Source: Asparagopsis taxiformis (Eukaryota > Rhodophyta > Florideophyceae > Bonnemaisoniales > Bonnemaisoniaceae). From it: a stretch of DNA of 64,000 bases. The DNA is taken from assembly GCA_030407315.1 (NCBI GenBank), contig JALQPE010001848.1, positions 34,013 through 98,012 on the forward strand, read 5' to 3'. Shown piece by piece: positions 10,346 to 21,023 of the stretch; position 1 is the first letter of the stretch, and each line of letters starts with the position of its first letter. The position numbers and the translations under genes were made by a program. The notes below the pieces were generated by a model. The model worked only from the letters and a program-made list of their open reading frames with translations, did not search any database and was not told the origin of the DNA.

Positions 10346-10614
10346 GGGATCATGCTCTGCATCTGCGACGAGAACGGCCGGCGCGGCTGTGCCTTGCGGC
10401 AGATTCAGTTCTGCTATCAGTGCGCGTAGACGCGTGTCGGATCGGCCTGCAATGGCTAGACGGAGATGCGCGTGCTGACGGATGGCTGAACATTCACTGA
10501 TTTGGACGATCGATCGTCAGTTGGTACAGGCATTTTTCGAAAAATGCCTACACCAACTGGTCTGGAGAATACAAAGAAATTTCTACGAGAGTAATCTCTT
10601 TTACTTCAGTTCTA
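10346..10614. other. Short non-coding stretch between topA remnant and transposase
   Basis: No recognised gene. A perfect 20-bp palindrome, GGCATTTTTCGAAAAATGCC, lies at about 10529-10548 inside a longer hairpin flanked by TTGG/CCAA. A minus-strand frame at ~10330-10500 is open but matches nothing I recognise. Confidence 0.4.
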
Positions 10615-11829
10615 CTACACCTTTCGTAAATCCCATACCAAATCTCTCAGTTTGTCCCTTTTTATTGAACGAGCAGGTGACCTCGTTCTCGAAAAGGATT
10701 GAGATGATTGTCTATGTTCTTTGGCCTCCTCGTACCATGCCTGCACTTCTTCCACAGTACCTCCATGCGAATTCAATTCATTTCTTACAGAATCAAAACT
10801 CTCGCCTTGTTCAATACAAAGATTGTGTAGTTTCATGCATGCACATACGACTCGTATGTTTCGACTTAGAGAAAATTCCAAACCACCATTCAGAACACGC
10901 CACCTAGCCACCAAGTGCCCGAACGCCTGCTCGATATGGACCCGGTGAGAGGAGAGAAAGAAGTTGAAATACTTTTCTTTGTCGTTGCACTGACTTCTTG
11001 CGTAAGGAGTAATCAACCAATTTCTGCATTCGTACGCCTCGTCTCCACAAATCCAAAACTCTTCCTGCAAGCCTCCTTGAGATAGATAGGCTCCCAATTC
11101 TGACACAGAATGTGCTAAAGCATCGTGTGTGGCACCTACACACCGAGCGGAATAGCAGAGAAACCTGTAATTGGCGTCTACGAGTGCCTGTACTGGGATT
11201 GCGTAATACCCTTTTCTGCAAAAGTACGCTGCTGGTCGCTCGTTACATCCTGGTTTTGCAATTTGTATGGCAATTCCATCGAGTGCACCGACACATCCGC
11301 TTAATGGATTTGTGAATCTTCTTGACAATTTAAATTCTATAGATGCCCTGTGCAGATCTTCCCAGCTTCTTGAAATTCCTGGAAGCCGAAGTGCTTCCAT
11401 TATTGCTTGGCATGTGTCATGAAAAATGCGATAAATGGAACTAACAGAGACATTGAAACACAACCTTAGATCCAAATAACTGGCCCCAGCTAGCATCCGA
11501 AGTGTAATTGCCAGGCGGCTGTCTGCTGCAACCTTAGTTCCAGTGTTGTGAACGCAGCTTACACTTTCAAAAACTATTCCACCGAGAAGAAGCGACAATA
11601 ACCGGTAAAAGGAATTCCGTGACAGTCTGTAAGTTCTTGTGAAGTCTTCTTCGTTTAGCATAGAACTTATGCAAATAAACTGCCTACACTGCCGCCTGCA
11701 GGGAGATTGCAGAAATGTTTCCTCTAGGAGAACCATCAAATACCCCATAAAAACCACGATACCGAATTCATCATCTTCTGAAGCGAATACCTCGCTTATT
11801 TGACGGGTTAGAAGACTAGAACCACTCAT
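10615..11829 (-). CDS. PIF/Harbinger transposase (DDE_Tnp_4)
   Basis: 404 aa from the first ATG (11827-11829). The frame is open further upstream only from a TTG. An N-terminal helical region (TYRLSRNSFYRLLSLL, then SRLAITLRMLAGASYLDL and a VSVSSIYRIF helix-turn-helix) precedes the catalytic domain. The DDE acidic residues are D184 in GALDGIAI, D263 in CGDEAYEC and E300 in VHIEQAFG. The C-terminal CMKLHNLC is typical of the family. The catalytic triad and spacing are intact, so it is probably active or only recently silent. It cuts at the 85-bp TIRs and makes 3-bp target duplications. Confidence 0.93.
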   Translation of the reverse strand: MSGSSLLTRQISEVFASEDDEFGIVVFMGYLMVLLEETFLQSPCRRQCRQFICISSMLNEEDFTRTYRLSRNSFYRLLSLLLGGIVFESVSCVHNTGTKVAADSRLAITLRMLAGASYLDLRLCFNVSVSSIYRIFHDTCQAIMEALRLPGISRSWEDLHRASIEFKLSRRFTNPLSGCVGALDGIAIQIAKPGCNERPAAYFCRKGYYAIPVQALVDANYRFLCYSARCVGATHDALAHSVSELGAYLSQGGLQEEFWICGDEAYECRNWLITPYARSQCNDKEKYFNFFLSSHRVHIEQAFGHLVARWRVLNGGLEFSLSRNIRVVCACMKLHNLCIEQGESFDSVRNELNSHGGTVEEVQAWYEEAKEHRQSSQSFSRTRSPARSIKRDKLRDLVWDLRKV

Positions 11830-12219
11830 GCGATTACGTTCGGAGTACCACGCGCTGTTTTGATGTTCTATTTCTCTCCTGGTGCCCAATACCTCCAATA
11901 TGTTGATCAGTGCATCGTCTATACGTGTGTATACGGAGCGTTACAGATCCGGGAAGATCAAATTTGGAGTTCCCGGTTGTTCTTACCCGTTACAATCGGG
12001 TCAAGTAAAGGCGTGTAATAGTGGTCCACTCCAAGATTCGTCCGCTCCATGGCATCCTCCGCTATGAGAGGTTACTGAAGAGAAAAAGCTAGCACTCGGG
12101 ATACCTCAGTGATCCCCCATCGTATAACTTACAAGTGGCGCACATGCAGAGATTTTGAGTTTTAAACTTATCATCTCGGTACGTTTTCGGGCTGTGCAAG
12201 GTGTCTCACTCACTTCTAC

Positions 12220-12304
12220 ATGGAGCCAATCAAAAGTCTCTATTCCATCGTTTCGTGCACGTGCATACAAATTTCCCGTGCAAAATTTTTCCTGGGAACG
12301 GCCC
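12220..12304. repeat. Harbinger right terminal inverted repeat
   Basis: Exact reverse complement of 6445-6529, followed by TCA at 12305-12307. Confidence 0.93.
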
Positions 12305-12446
12305 TCAATCGCTTCCTTTGCATATCAAAATAACGTTATCCATCCCTGACTATACAATCATGACGATCCTCTGCTTTCTATCTCTTCACATACTAGATCT
12401 GTATTTACCAAAATCGTCCGCCTGTTTATCTGTTGCATGTTGCCAT

Positions 12447-12775
12447 TGTAGTTAATCGTGGTTTGAGTTTTTGTTGAGGTGGTTTTTTCCTGCCTCCTTT
12501 ACTTCTACTCTCTGGTACCTGCGTTTAAATACACTCGATATCTCCCTAGCTATGTTTTCTGTTTCATTGACTATGTCCAATTCCCAGCGATAAACAGCTT
12601 GCACCGCCAAAGTTTCCTAGTTAGCCAGTCAAAAAGAAAAGGTCTTCCATTAATTGGGTAGCATTTGGCTGCGCCAAACGGAGTATTGAGAGGAAATACA
12701 GGAAAGATGATAATGGGCATAATAGAACCGAATTTGGGATCTCCATTTGAATCGCATTATTTGGAATGCGTGACA
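12447..12775 (+). mobile_element. Solo LTR, family S, forward copy
   Basis: It begins TGTAGTTAATCG and ends ATGCGTGACA (TG...CA) and is flanked on both sides by GCCAT (12442-12446 and 12776-12780), a 5-bp target duplication. No internal coding region is attached, so the element was probably removed by LTR-LTR recombination. A second copy lies at 32675-33008 in the opposite orientation. Confidence 0.88.
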
Positions 12776-12932
12776 GCCATTTTCATTTGTAGTAACCTCT
12801 CTATACAGTTCCAGGGCGAGCACTTCACCAACATCCTCTCGTTCTACTCACTTTTTTGCGAATAGTACTTCGTATGAAATCTTGAGTACTGCGCAAAGCA
12901 TCTCAATTTTCCATGCAGATACTTCCGGGTAC

Positions 12933-13330
12933 TGTAGACCGGCGAAACCTGGTCCAACAGAATTGGCAAATAGCATTGAATGATTGGGGTAAGTTGTTTT
13001 CAGTGCCGGATTACTGATATATGGATCTCCAATTAATAACATTATTCAATGTCGTTAATTAACGGGAGAATAATGGCCTATTCAATATACACTGGAGTTC
13101 GGTACCATTCAGCATGCGTCTATGCTGAATGACTATTACAGCAGCTGAAACGATCCCGGAATCAGTACAGCACACTGCTTGTCATCACAAGCACCTCGCG
13201 GCAGTAGTAGAAGATGTTCGGGGTATAAATACACCAAGGTAGCGATGGTAGTAGGAGAATAGAAGCTAAGCGGGCTCAGGAGCCCTAACAGACGGATTAA
13301 AGGAACACGGCTAAGGCTGTTCCAGCTATA
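12933..13330 (+). repeat. Gypsy 5' LTR
   Basis: Starts TGTAGACC and ends AGCTATA. It carries a TATAAAT box at 13224-13230, likely the element's promoter, and a small hairpin around ATTCAGCATGCG/ATGCTGAAT. Confidence 0.9.
13224..13230 (+). promoter_or_regulatory. TATA box of the Gypsy 5' LTR
   Basis: TATAAAT about 100 bp before the end of the LTR and 150 bp upstream of the gag-pol ATG. The same box is present in the 3' LTR at 27612-27618. Confidence 0.6.
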
Positions 13331-13381
13331 GTGATCACTAGCAAGTGAACATCCGGTATTTCCATCCAGTCTGGTAATACA

Positions 13382-16300
13382 ATGGGATCAGAAGGTGAAG
13401 CACAGAGCAGTACGACACTGTTCGCACCACTCAAGCACCCAGAACTACGGAGGCTGGGAAGCAAGTCGATCCAAACTTTTCTCGCACAGCGAGAACAATA
13501 TTTGCTCAGGGCAAAGGATGCTGAAGAGCAAGGAAGCACATTCAAACCGATATCACTTACTAACTCAGTTGATTTCAAACTGTTGAAGGCACTAGTGCAA
13601 TTAGGAACATTTGAAGGAGTACAGCAAGTGTCAGAGCTGTCAGATGTTTCTCTAAAGAAGTGGTTGGAATTGCAATTGGAAGATGCGCTGGAGAATGTCA
13701 CTGCAGAGGAGCTGCAGTCGATGCTTAAAAAGAAAGTTCGAACAGACATGGCTGAAACCGATCCGAAGCTGAGGATCATAGCTCTGTTCACGGACTATAT
13801 ATCATTCCTGGAGGAATATAAACTACAAGAAATAATTGAAAGTAATCCAAAGCTAGCCGTACAGCACATATGCAAGGTTTTGCGGCCAGCAGCACTCAAG
13901 AATAAGGTCGAGAATGACCTGGAACTGCATAAGACTGATTTGAGGAAGGACTGGAAAGGGTTCTTCGATTATGTAGTCGAGAAGGCTATTGTATGTGAAG
14001 AGTTTCACAAGGTATCGGACAATGGAAATAATGAAACGTCCGGTATGACAACCAAACAGGGATCATCATCATCATCTTCACGAAGCGGCTTCAAAGTTAA
14101 AGGGAAGCCGTGGAAGAGACAGTCTGTTACCAAAGACAGACAAATTGAGACCAGACGCACAGCGGAAAAAGATGTTGTAAGTGATCCAAACCTGGCCAGA
14201 CCAGCATCATCGGCTCCATTCTGCCTCAATACCATAACGTGTCCAGGAGAGAGACACTATATAAGGTGGTGTACAAAATCTACTGCCGAACAGAAGCGTA
14301 AGCTTTTGGAGGACTTTAGGCGGAAGAGCTCAGGGGCATCAATTAAGCGCGTGCGCATGGAAAATGATACCCAGTCAGGTGACCATATGAAAAGCGATAA
14401 AAAGGCTCATAAGAAGGGTCGAATCAATGCCGTATTGGCTGACAAAGTTGAAGTTGTCGTTTCCGGGGACTACGGAGCAGATCATGCTGCACTCTCAGAG
14501 GAACATTTGAAGATGTTGGCAAAGGAAAACATATATGTGTCTATGTTGCCACTCAATGATCCAATTGTGATGCGATTGGCTGTTGACGGTTATGATGATG
14601 CAATGACTATCACGGCACATTCTAAAGCGAGAATTTCAACGACTCTATCAACCTTGGAAGGCCCATTCAGGTTGCGCAATGTTGAATACTTAGTGTTCAA
14701 GGAGCCTATGGATGAGGTGCTGTTATCGCGACCAGTATTGCAGACACTTGGATTTGATCTAGATCAACACCTCTTGCGTGTACGTGCGAAATACAATGAC
14801 GTAGATATGACGGGTATCTCTTTTGAACCAGAAAGTGGCTTGCAAGAAAATGAAATCGAGCCTGCTGGATCTTTGTCACAGCTTGTGACGGCAGAGTCGA
14901 GTGGGACTGCGATATACTTGGACGAACATACGGAGAAGAAAGGTTCTATCATAGAGCGAATTGATGCATATGCGTCAACAGATCAGTATGCTGCAACTTG
15001 CCACGACCTTGACATTGATAAGGCAATGGATGTTGGACTGCATAACCCTAATGGTGTCAATGTACATTTAAAGCGGATGTATGACGAGGCTATGGAAGCG
15101 GGATTGCCCGTAAATTTGGGGCCACGTATGCAGCATATACTAACACATCATGCTGATATATTCCGACTGCGATTGGGATCTGACCCACCCGTAAGCATCG
15201 AGCCGATGCAGATCAGGCTGCAGCCGAATGCAGTCCCGGTACGAGTAAGGCTACGTCGCTACACGCAGCAACAGCATGATTTTTTGACCAAAAAGGTGTC
15301 TCAACTGGAGCAACTTGGTTTGGTTCGGAAGAATAACCAAAGTGCATGGGCATGCGCTCCTCTTCTGGTACCCAAGAAGGGCCCAGAAATGTTTCGGTTC
15401 ACTACAGACTTGCGGCCAGTCAACAAAGTAACCATTCCATACGCATGGCCTATGCCAAACGTTGAGAGCGTTTTGGCCAGACTGGCCGATAGAAGGTGCT
15501 TCGCGACTATTGACTTGTGCCAGGGTTATTGGCAGTTGCCTTTGGCGGAAGACGCACAAGAATGCCAGAGCTTTATCACTCCGGATGGAGTTTACACACC
15601 CACTCGGGTCATGCATGGACAGCGCAATGCTGTAGCCTATTGTCAAAGCTCTGTGCAACACATTTGCGAACCAATCATGGAGAATCTGCTTCTTTGGTTG
15701 GACGATATACTGCTTCATGCCACAACAGCAAGTGAGCTGTTGGATGTCATGGAACGATTTTTTGCTTTGTGTAAGCAATTCAATCTGAAGTTGCATGCCG
15801 CAAAGTGTCATCTATTCATGACAAAAGTACGCTGGTGTGGACGAATTATCAGTATCAACGGTGTTAAGATGGATCCATCAAGGATGGAAGCGTTACTACG
15901 CATGCCATATCCAAAGACATGTGATCAGCTGCAACAGTTCATTTGTGCAGCCGGATGGATGCGCACTGGAATACCACAGTTCACAACTGTAATTGAACCA
16001 CTGGCTGTGCTTATGGAGGAAATTTATAAGATTGCAGGTACAAGGAAGAAGCGCAGACTAACAAAGTACGCCTTAGATGCTAATGGATGGAATCATACTC
16101 ACAGAGAGGCTTTCGAAAATGTGAAGCAAGCTTTGGCAAAGTCTGTTGTGTTGGCGCACCCCTCTGCATCAAAACTGATATGTTTATTCACTGATGCCAG
16201 TGACAAACACTGGTCAGGAATCCTGACGCAAGTTCCACCCAATGACATTGATTTACCGTTTGCGGAACAGAAACATCAACCGTTGGCATTCTTATCTGGA

Positions 16301-17999
16301 TCATTTCACGGCGCAAGTTCAAGGTGGTCAACTCCTGAAAAGGAAGCAGCAGCTATCATATACAGTGTACAGAGGTTGGACTATCTATTATTGAGACCTG
16401 AAGGGTTTCATATATTTACAGATCACAGCAATTTGATCTTTATGTTCAATCCAGAGACAGCAGCCACGAGGCTAAACAGGGCCAGTTTCTCCAAAGTACA
16501 GAGATGGGGTATGATACTCGCACAGTATCAATATACTATCATACATATATCAGGCGAGCAGAACTGTTGGGCCGACTTACTATCACGCTGGGGTGCAACA
16601 GAACTTAGAAACAAGGACGCTGAGCAAGAGCATATGCGAGTAGCATCCTTGTGTCGTGCTCCCCTTTCTCCAGAGTATGATCCCGACTTTACATGGCCGA
16701 ATAAGGAAGACTTTTTAGCTTCGCAAGCCGCTGTTGATGATGCAGAGAAGCTGACAAACGTCTTGAGCATACAGGATGGACTTCTGAAGACTAATTCTGG
16801 TGCAATATTCATACCTTCTAATGATACGCACATGCAATTACGAGTTTGTGTGGTTGGTCATTGCGGGAAGGCGGGGCATCGTGGATTCGATAGCACGTAT
16901 GAATCAATCAAGAGTTGTTTCTATTGGCCGTCTTTGCGAGCAGACGTCAGGCATTTCTGCAAATCGTGTCTGCACTGTCTGGCAACATCAGGAAGCCAAA
17001 GAATTGAGCGCCCAAGAGGACATGCTATACATGCAACCAAGGTCAACGAGGTAATACATTTTGACTTCTTATATATGGGTGCGAGTGACACAAAGGACCA
17101 ATACGTCATGATCATCAAGGATGATTTGTCGAACTATACATGGTTACAAGCATCAAGGGAAGCTGATGCATTTTCTGCGTCAATTGCATTGCTGAAATGG
17201 TTCGCTGCTCTTGGGACGCCGCGAATATGGGTAAGTGATCGAGGATCACACTTCAAAAATAAGTTGGTTGATTATATTAATCGAGCTATGCATTGTCAAC
17301 ACCACTTTACCACACCTAATACTCCTCATGCTAATGGAACTGTTGAACGAGTATGCAGAGAAGTCCTGAGGTGTTGCAGAGCGCTCCTATCCGAGTTCAG
17401 GCTGAAGGAAACAGAGTGGCCGCATGTTCTGCACATTGTGCAATCGGTGCTCAACAACTCTGTAGTTGCAAGCTTGGGAAATCGAGCTCCGATAACTGTG
17501 TTTACAGGAAGAGAGCCAGACAGTCCTTTAAAGTTCCTCTTACCGCCTGCTGTTGCAAAGCCAAGGGCAATTGCAGAGGTGAAGCTACTACAATCAATCA
17601 AGATTGAAGGACTACACAAGTCATTGGAGGCCATACATCGCGATGTTACAGAGCGAAAAACGAAGCAAAGGTGTGCAGATGTAAAAAGGCATAATGCAAA
17701 AACGTTTGTACATGAAACCAACTTTGATGTTGGCGACTTTGTTTTGGTAGCGAAGCGACTGAATAAGGATGGGCATAAGTTGCAGATGCAGTGGTTGGGA
17801 CCCCAGCGAGTTTTGCGGGAGGAGTCGGAATGGGTATATGAGTGTGAGGATTTAATCAATGGAAAGGTTTCATTGGTACACGCGAACAGGTTGAAATTCT
17901 ATGCAGACTCACAGCTCAATGTTACACAAGAACTACTGGATACTATAGACCACAATGATCGGCATTATAATACTGTGTCCAGACTTCTGGATTTGCGTT
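13382..17999 (+). CDS. Gypsy gag-pol polyprotein, main part (interrupted by MULE)
   Basis: The ATG at 13382 opens 1,539 codons before the MULE joins the frame at 17999/18000. Order: a gag region (residues 1-~340) with a serine run and a CX5CX4HX4C variant knuckle; a protease-like segment around GDYGADH, where DSG is replaced by DYGAD; RT with FATIDLCQGYWQLPL and WLDDILLHA (LDD instead of YVDD); RNase H with LFTDASDKHWSG; an HHCC zinc finger (GHCGKAGHRG to CKSCLHC); the integrase core D-D-E (HFDF, VSDRGSHF, PHANGTVERV); then the linker to the chromodomain. Gag and pol share one frame. The frame reads on into MULE sequence to an accidental stop at 18127. Confidence 0.93.
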
Positions 18000-20900
18000 G
18001 GGGAGCACTTAATCTACCGCCGGTAGAGACGGTAAGATTTCAGCCAATCGGACGAACTCGTCAAGCTGTTTTGACCAATCGCAGAAACTTGTCAAGCGCC
18101 TGGCCCGGTTATCTCCGTGGCCCGTAGATGCACCAATCACAAAAACTCGTCAACCAAATATGATAAATTTTGGCGAATACGGCCTTTTCATTGGTTGAAA
18201 ACAGCCTGGATCCAGGAAAGCTGGAAAAAGTACCGCTAGCGCAACATGCGAAAACAGCTGCTCTGAGAGGGTTCGCACCGCCCGTCGCTCCGCGTGACAA
18301 ACTCAACCATTTTCGCGTGACTCGAACTTTCAACTTTCTCGTTCACCGAAATTCAATTTCCCATTTTCGCCGCCGCCAATTATTGGAAATGGCGGGTAAT
18401 CCAAATCTCGAAATCTCTCGCCGCGCGGCACCGGCAGATAGGACCGCCCCGCAGTGGTCCGCTCCTCTCGAGACCCCATGACATCGTCATCTACCCCCGT
18501 GCCACCACCGCGGCTACTGCCGCGATATCGACACCACTGTCAACATTCCCGCCCGGTTTCTATGCGCGTTGACGTCTTCTACACGCAGTTATCGATATTT
18601 TTGCGCGCCAGACAAGACCATTCACTTCCTGTGTGAGTGAAACGAACCGAGCTAAAACATTTATGCAGAACAGCAGATAAAGGAGCGAGAATACCTGCAT
18701 GACTAGCACCAGTATTGCTGCAGTCTTCTCACACTTCTGCATGCTTTCAACATTGCAGTACTCTTTCTGATCTCTCGTTCATTGTCTTACCCGGTTCTCA
18801 TCGCAGGTCTGCGAATTTGAAATTGCCTTTGCTGGGAACTGTCTTTCTCGTAGATAACAACGGAACGAATTAGTTTACTGTTCTCTGTTAACAAAAAGAG
18901 GGACGCGATCCGCCGGTTTCTTCCTTCAATTAAGTTCTGAAGCGCTAACATTGTATTGCAGTTTCTGAAAAACCGCCAAGACGCTGTCATGAGCTCATCC
19001 AATCATCAATGGGAACTTCTGGCGGATGAATCCGGAAGCTCTAACACATTGGAAGAGTGTTTGGAAAAGCGCATAGAAGAATTTATGGAAATGGTGAAAG
19101 TGGATGGCATGATTTTAACGGAAAGACAGTGGAACTCTCTTCACATACATCTGAATGAGTCGTTTGCATCATTCAAATCGTGTGACGACACAAAACCGTG
19201 GTTTGAGCACGCGAAACCAGAATGCATGCTTGACGACCATTTGTTGCTTGCCGGACTGTCCGAACTAACAATGGCCGATAATTTCATAATATTCGGCTGC
19301 AACTCAGGGCAGCATTTTATGGCAGGTGCAGGGAGGGCTGGAAATGGCGTTCGAGAAGAGGATGGGATGTTTGACAACATTCGAAACATTGTTCTGCAAG
19401 CATGGGTCGATTCCGATGTCGCTCCTAGCTTTATTATTCCGGTAAATATCAGGAGATCGCACTGGGGTGCTGTGTTCGGTGTCAACGACCCAGAAGATGA
19501 AACGCATGGAATTGTTTACTGGGGTGACAGTTTGAGACACCCCTGCCCTCATAACCTTCTCGAGTTCGTGACCAGTTTCTTCGAGGATACGTGCATGAAC
19601 ACGGTGTGGACGACAAGTGGAGATAACTACATCCTAGACGTACTATCATTTAAAATGCAGCTCGATGCATACAGCTGTGGATTTTATGTTCTCAGCGCAG
19701 CAACAAGTCTCTCGGAATACTCTGGAAATATGCCGAAACAAACTTTCAAGACGCAGTACTCTGCAGAACTTACGGAGGATATCCGGAAATGCTGTACTAT
19801 GCGATACGTGAGGGCTGTGTTGGAGTTGTGTGATTGTGATGAATTTTCGAATGGCAAGCCTACCGACTTAGATGTGTGCAGATATTTGATATCATTCCTA
19901 CCCGGAAATCAGTGCCCCAGCGAACGTGTCTATGACGAAGCTCCGGTAATAACAATTGAAATGGACCCTACAGTTTCTCAGAGCAGAATAGTGCAGCCAG
20001 GTGATGTCGAATATGACTGGAGCGAGAGCACAGAAGGGAGTAGAGCGTTTGATGGAAGTGACGGAAAGAGTATGTTCGAATGGTACAATGAAATGGATGC
20101 TAAAAGCACAAAGAAGGATACGTTGGCTGCTACTAAATGTTCTCCAGCTCAGACTGAGATCGACGTGCTGCCCGATGAAGAAGACTTTGAGCCTGCTCCG
20201 CCCGCGCAGCTTCAGAAGAACGTAAATACGGACGCTCTAGTCAAGGCTAGAAGGGAAAAATCTACGATCGAGGCGCGAATACAACGCCCCGGAAGGGGAT
20301 CTCGAATGCTGTCCTCAGCTGGGCCAGAGAGACTTGGCACAGAGCTGCACGGTCCACGGGGCATGGAGGCGGATCCTGAGAAACACGACGCATTAATGGC
20401 CCGGCACACTGCTAGTACCAGTGTGACACGCGCCGGCAGTGCTGGTACCTGCCCAACTGTCTCTCCGGCGCCGCCGGCTTCAATACCTTGTCCCGGACCA
20501 AGTGAGTTGCCAGAATCTCACAGTCATGTTTTCGCATGTAATGATGGAAGAAACGAAGGGGAAGGAATTGCCGTCGATGAAGAGTGCGCACGTGAGTCAT
20601 CTGCCATAACTGGTGTACATACCTATGTTCAGGACTCATTGAAGCCTGTGGAGCCACTTACAATAGAAGAGTGCATCGTTGTCAGAGGGTCAGTTCTGCA
20701 TTACTTGGACCAGTGCCATGCAAAAGGCGTGCACTACGGTGCAGTCACAACAATTTTGCGGCGGAGTAACGAGACAAGACCAGGTGATCCTCTCAGCTTT
20801 ATTGGAAGCATACGGCTCCGGTGCGTAGAGCGCCGTCGTGCATCAAATTGCCCAGTGGAATTGTTAGCATGGAGATCGAGGGACGAATGCCAGTGGCTCG

Positions 20901-21023
20901 TGAAACCACCGACTACAAGCCACACACACGAAAAGAGCCCCAGCTCCAAACCGTCCCAACGCCACAAGTCTACCATTCGCACTATTTATGACTTCGAGAA
21001 AGAGCTCTGCACTATCTCCCGTT
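18000..21023 (+). repeat. MULE inverted repeat, left arm
   Basis: Contains the promoter/5' region and codons 1 to ~678 of the transposase gene. Identity with the right arm stops abruptly after CTATCTCCCGTT. Confidence 0.93.

Larger units (their letters stand above)
6445..12304 (-). mobile_element. Complete PIF/Harbinger DNA transposon (5,860 bp)
   Basis: The element starts GGGCCGTTCCC and ends with its reverse complement. The terminal 85 bp on each side are exact inverted copies, and further diverged inverted similarity extends ~200 bp inward (about 6565-6770 versus 11950-12170). It is flanked by TCA at 6442-6444 and 12305-12307, a 3-bp TNA duplication typical of PIF/Harbinger. Inside are an accessory ORF (+), a topA pseudogene (-) and a DDE transposase (-). 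Exact TIRs and intact transposase and accessory frames suggest recent activity. Confidence 0.9.
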
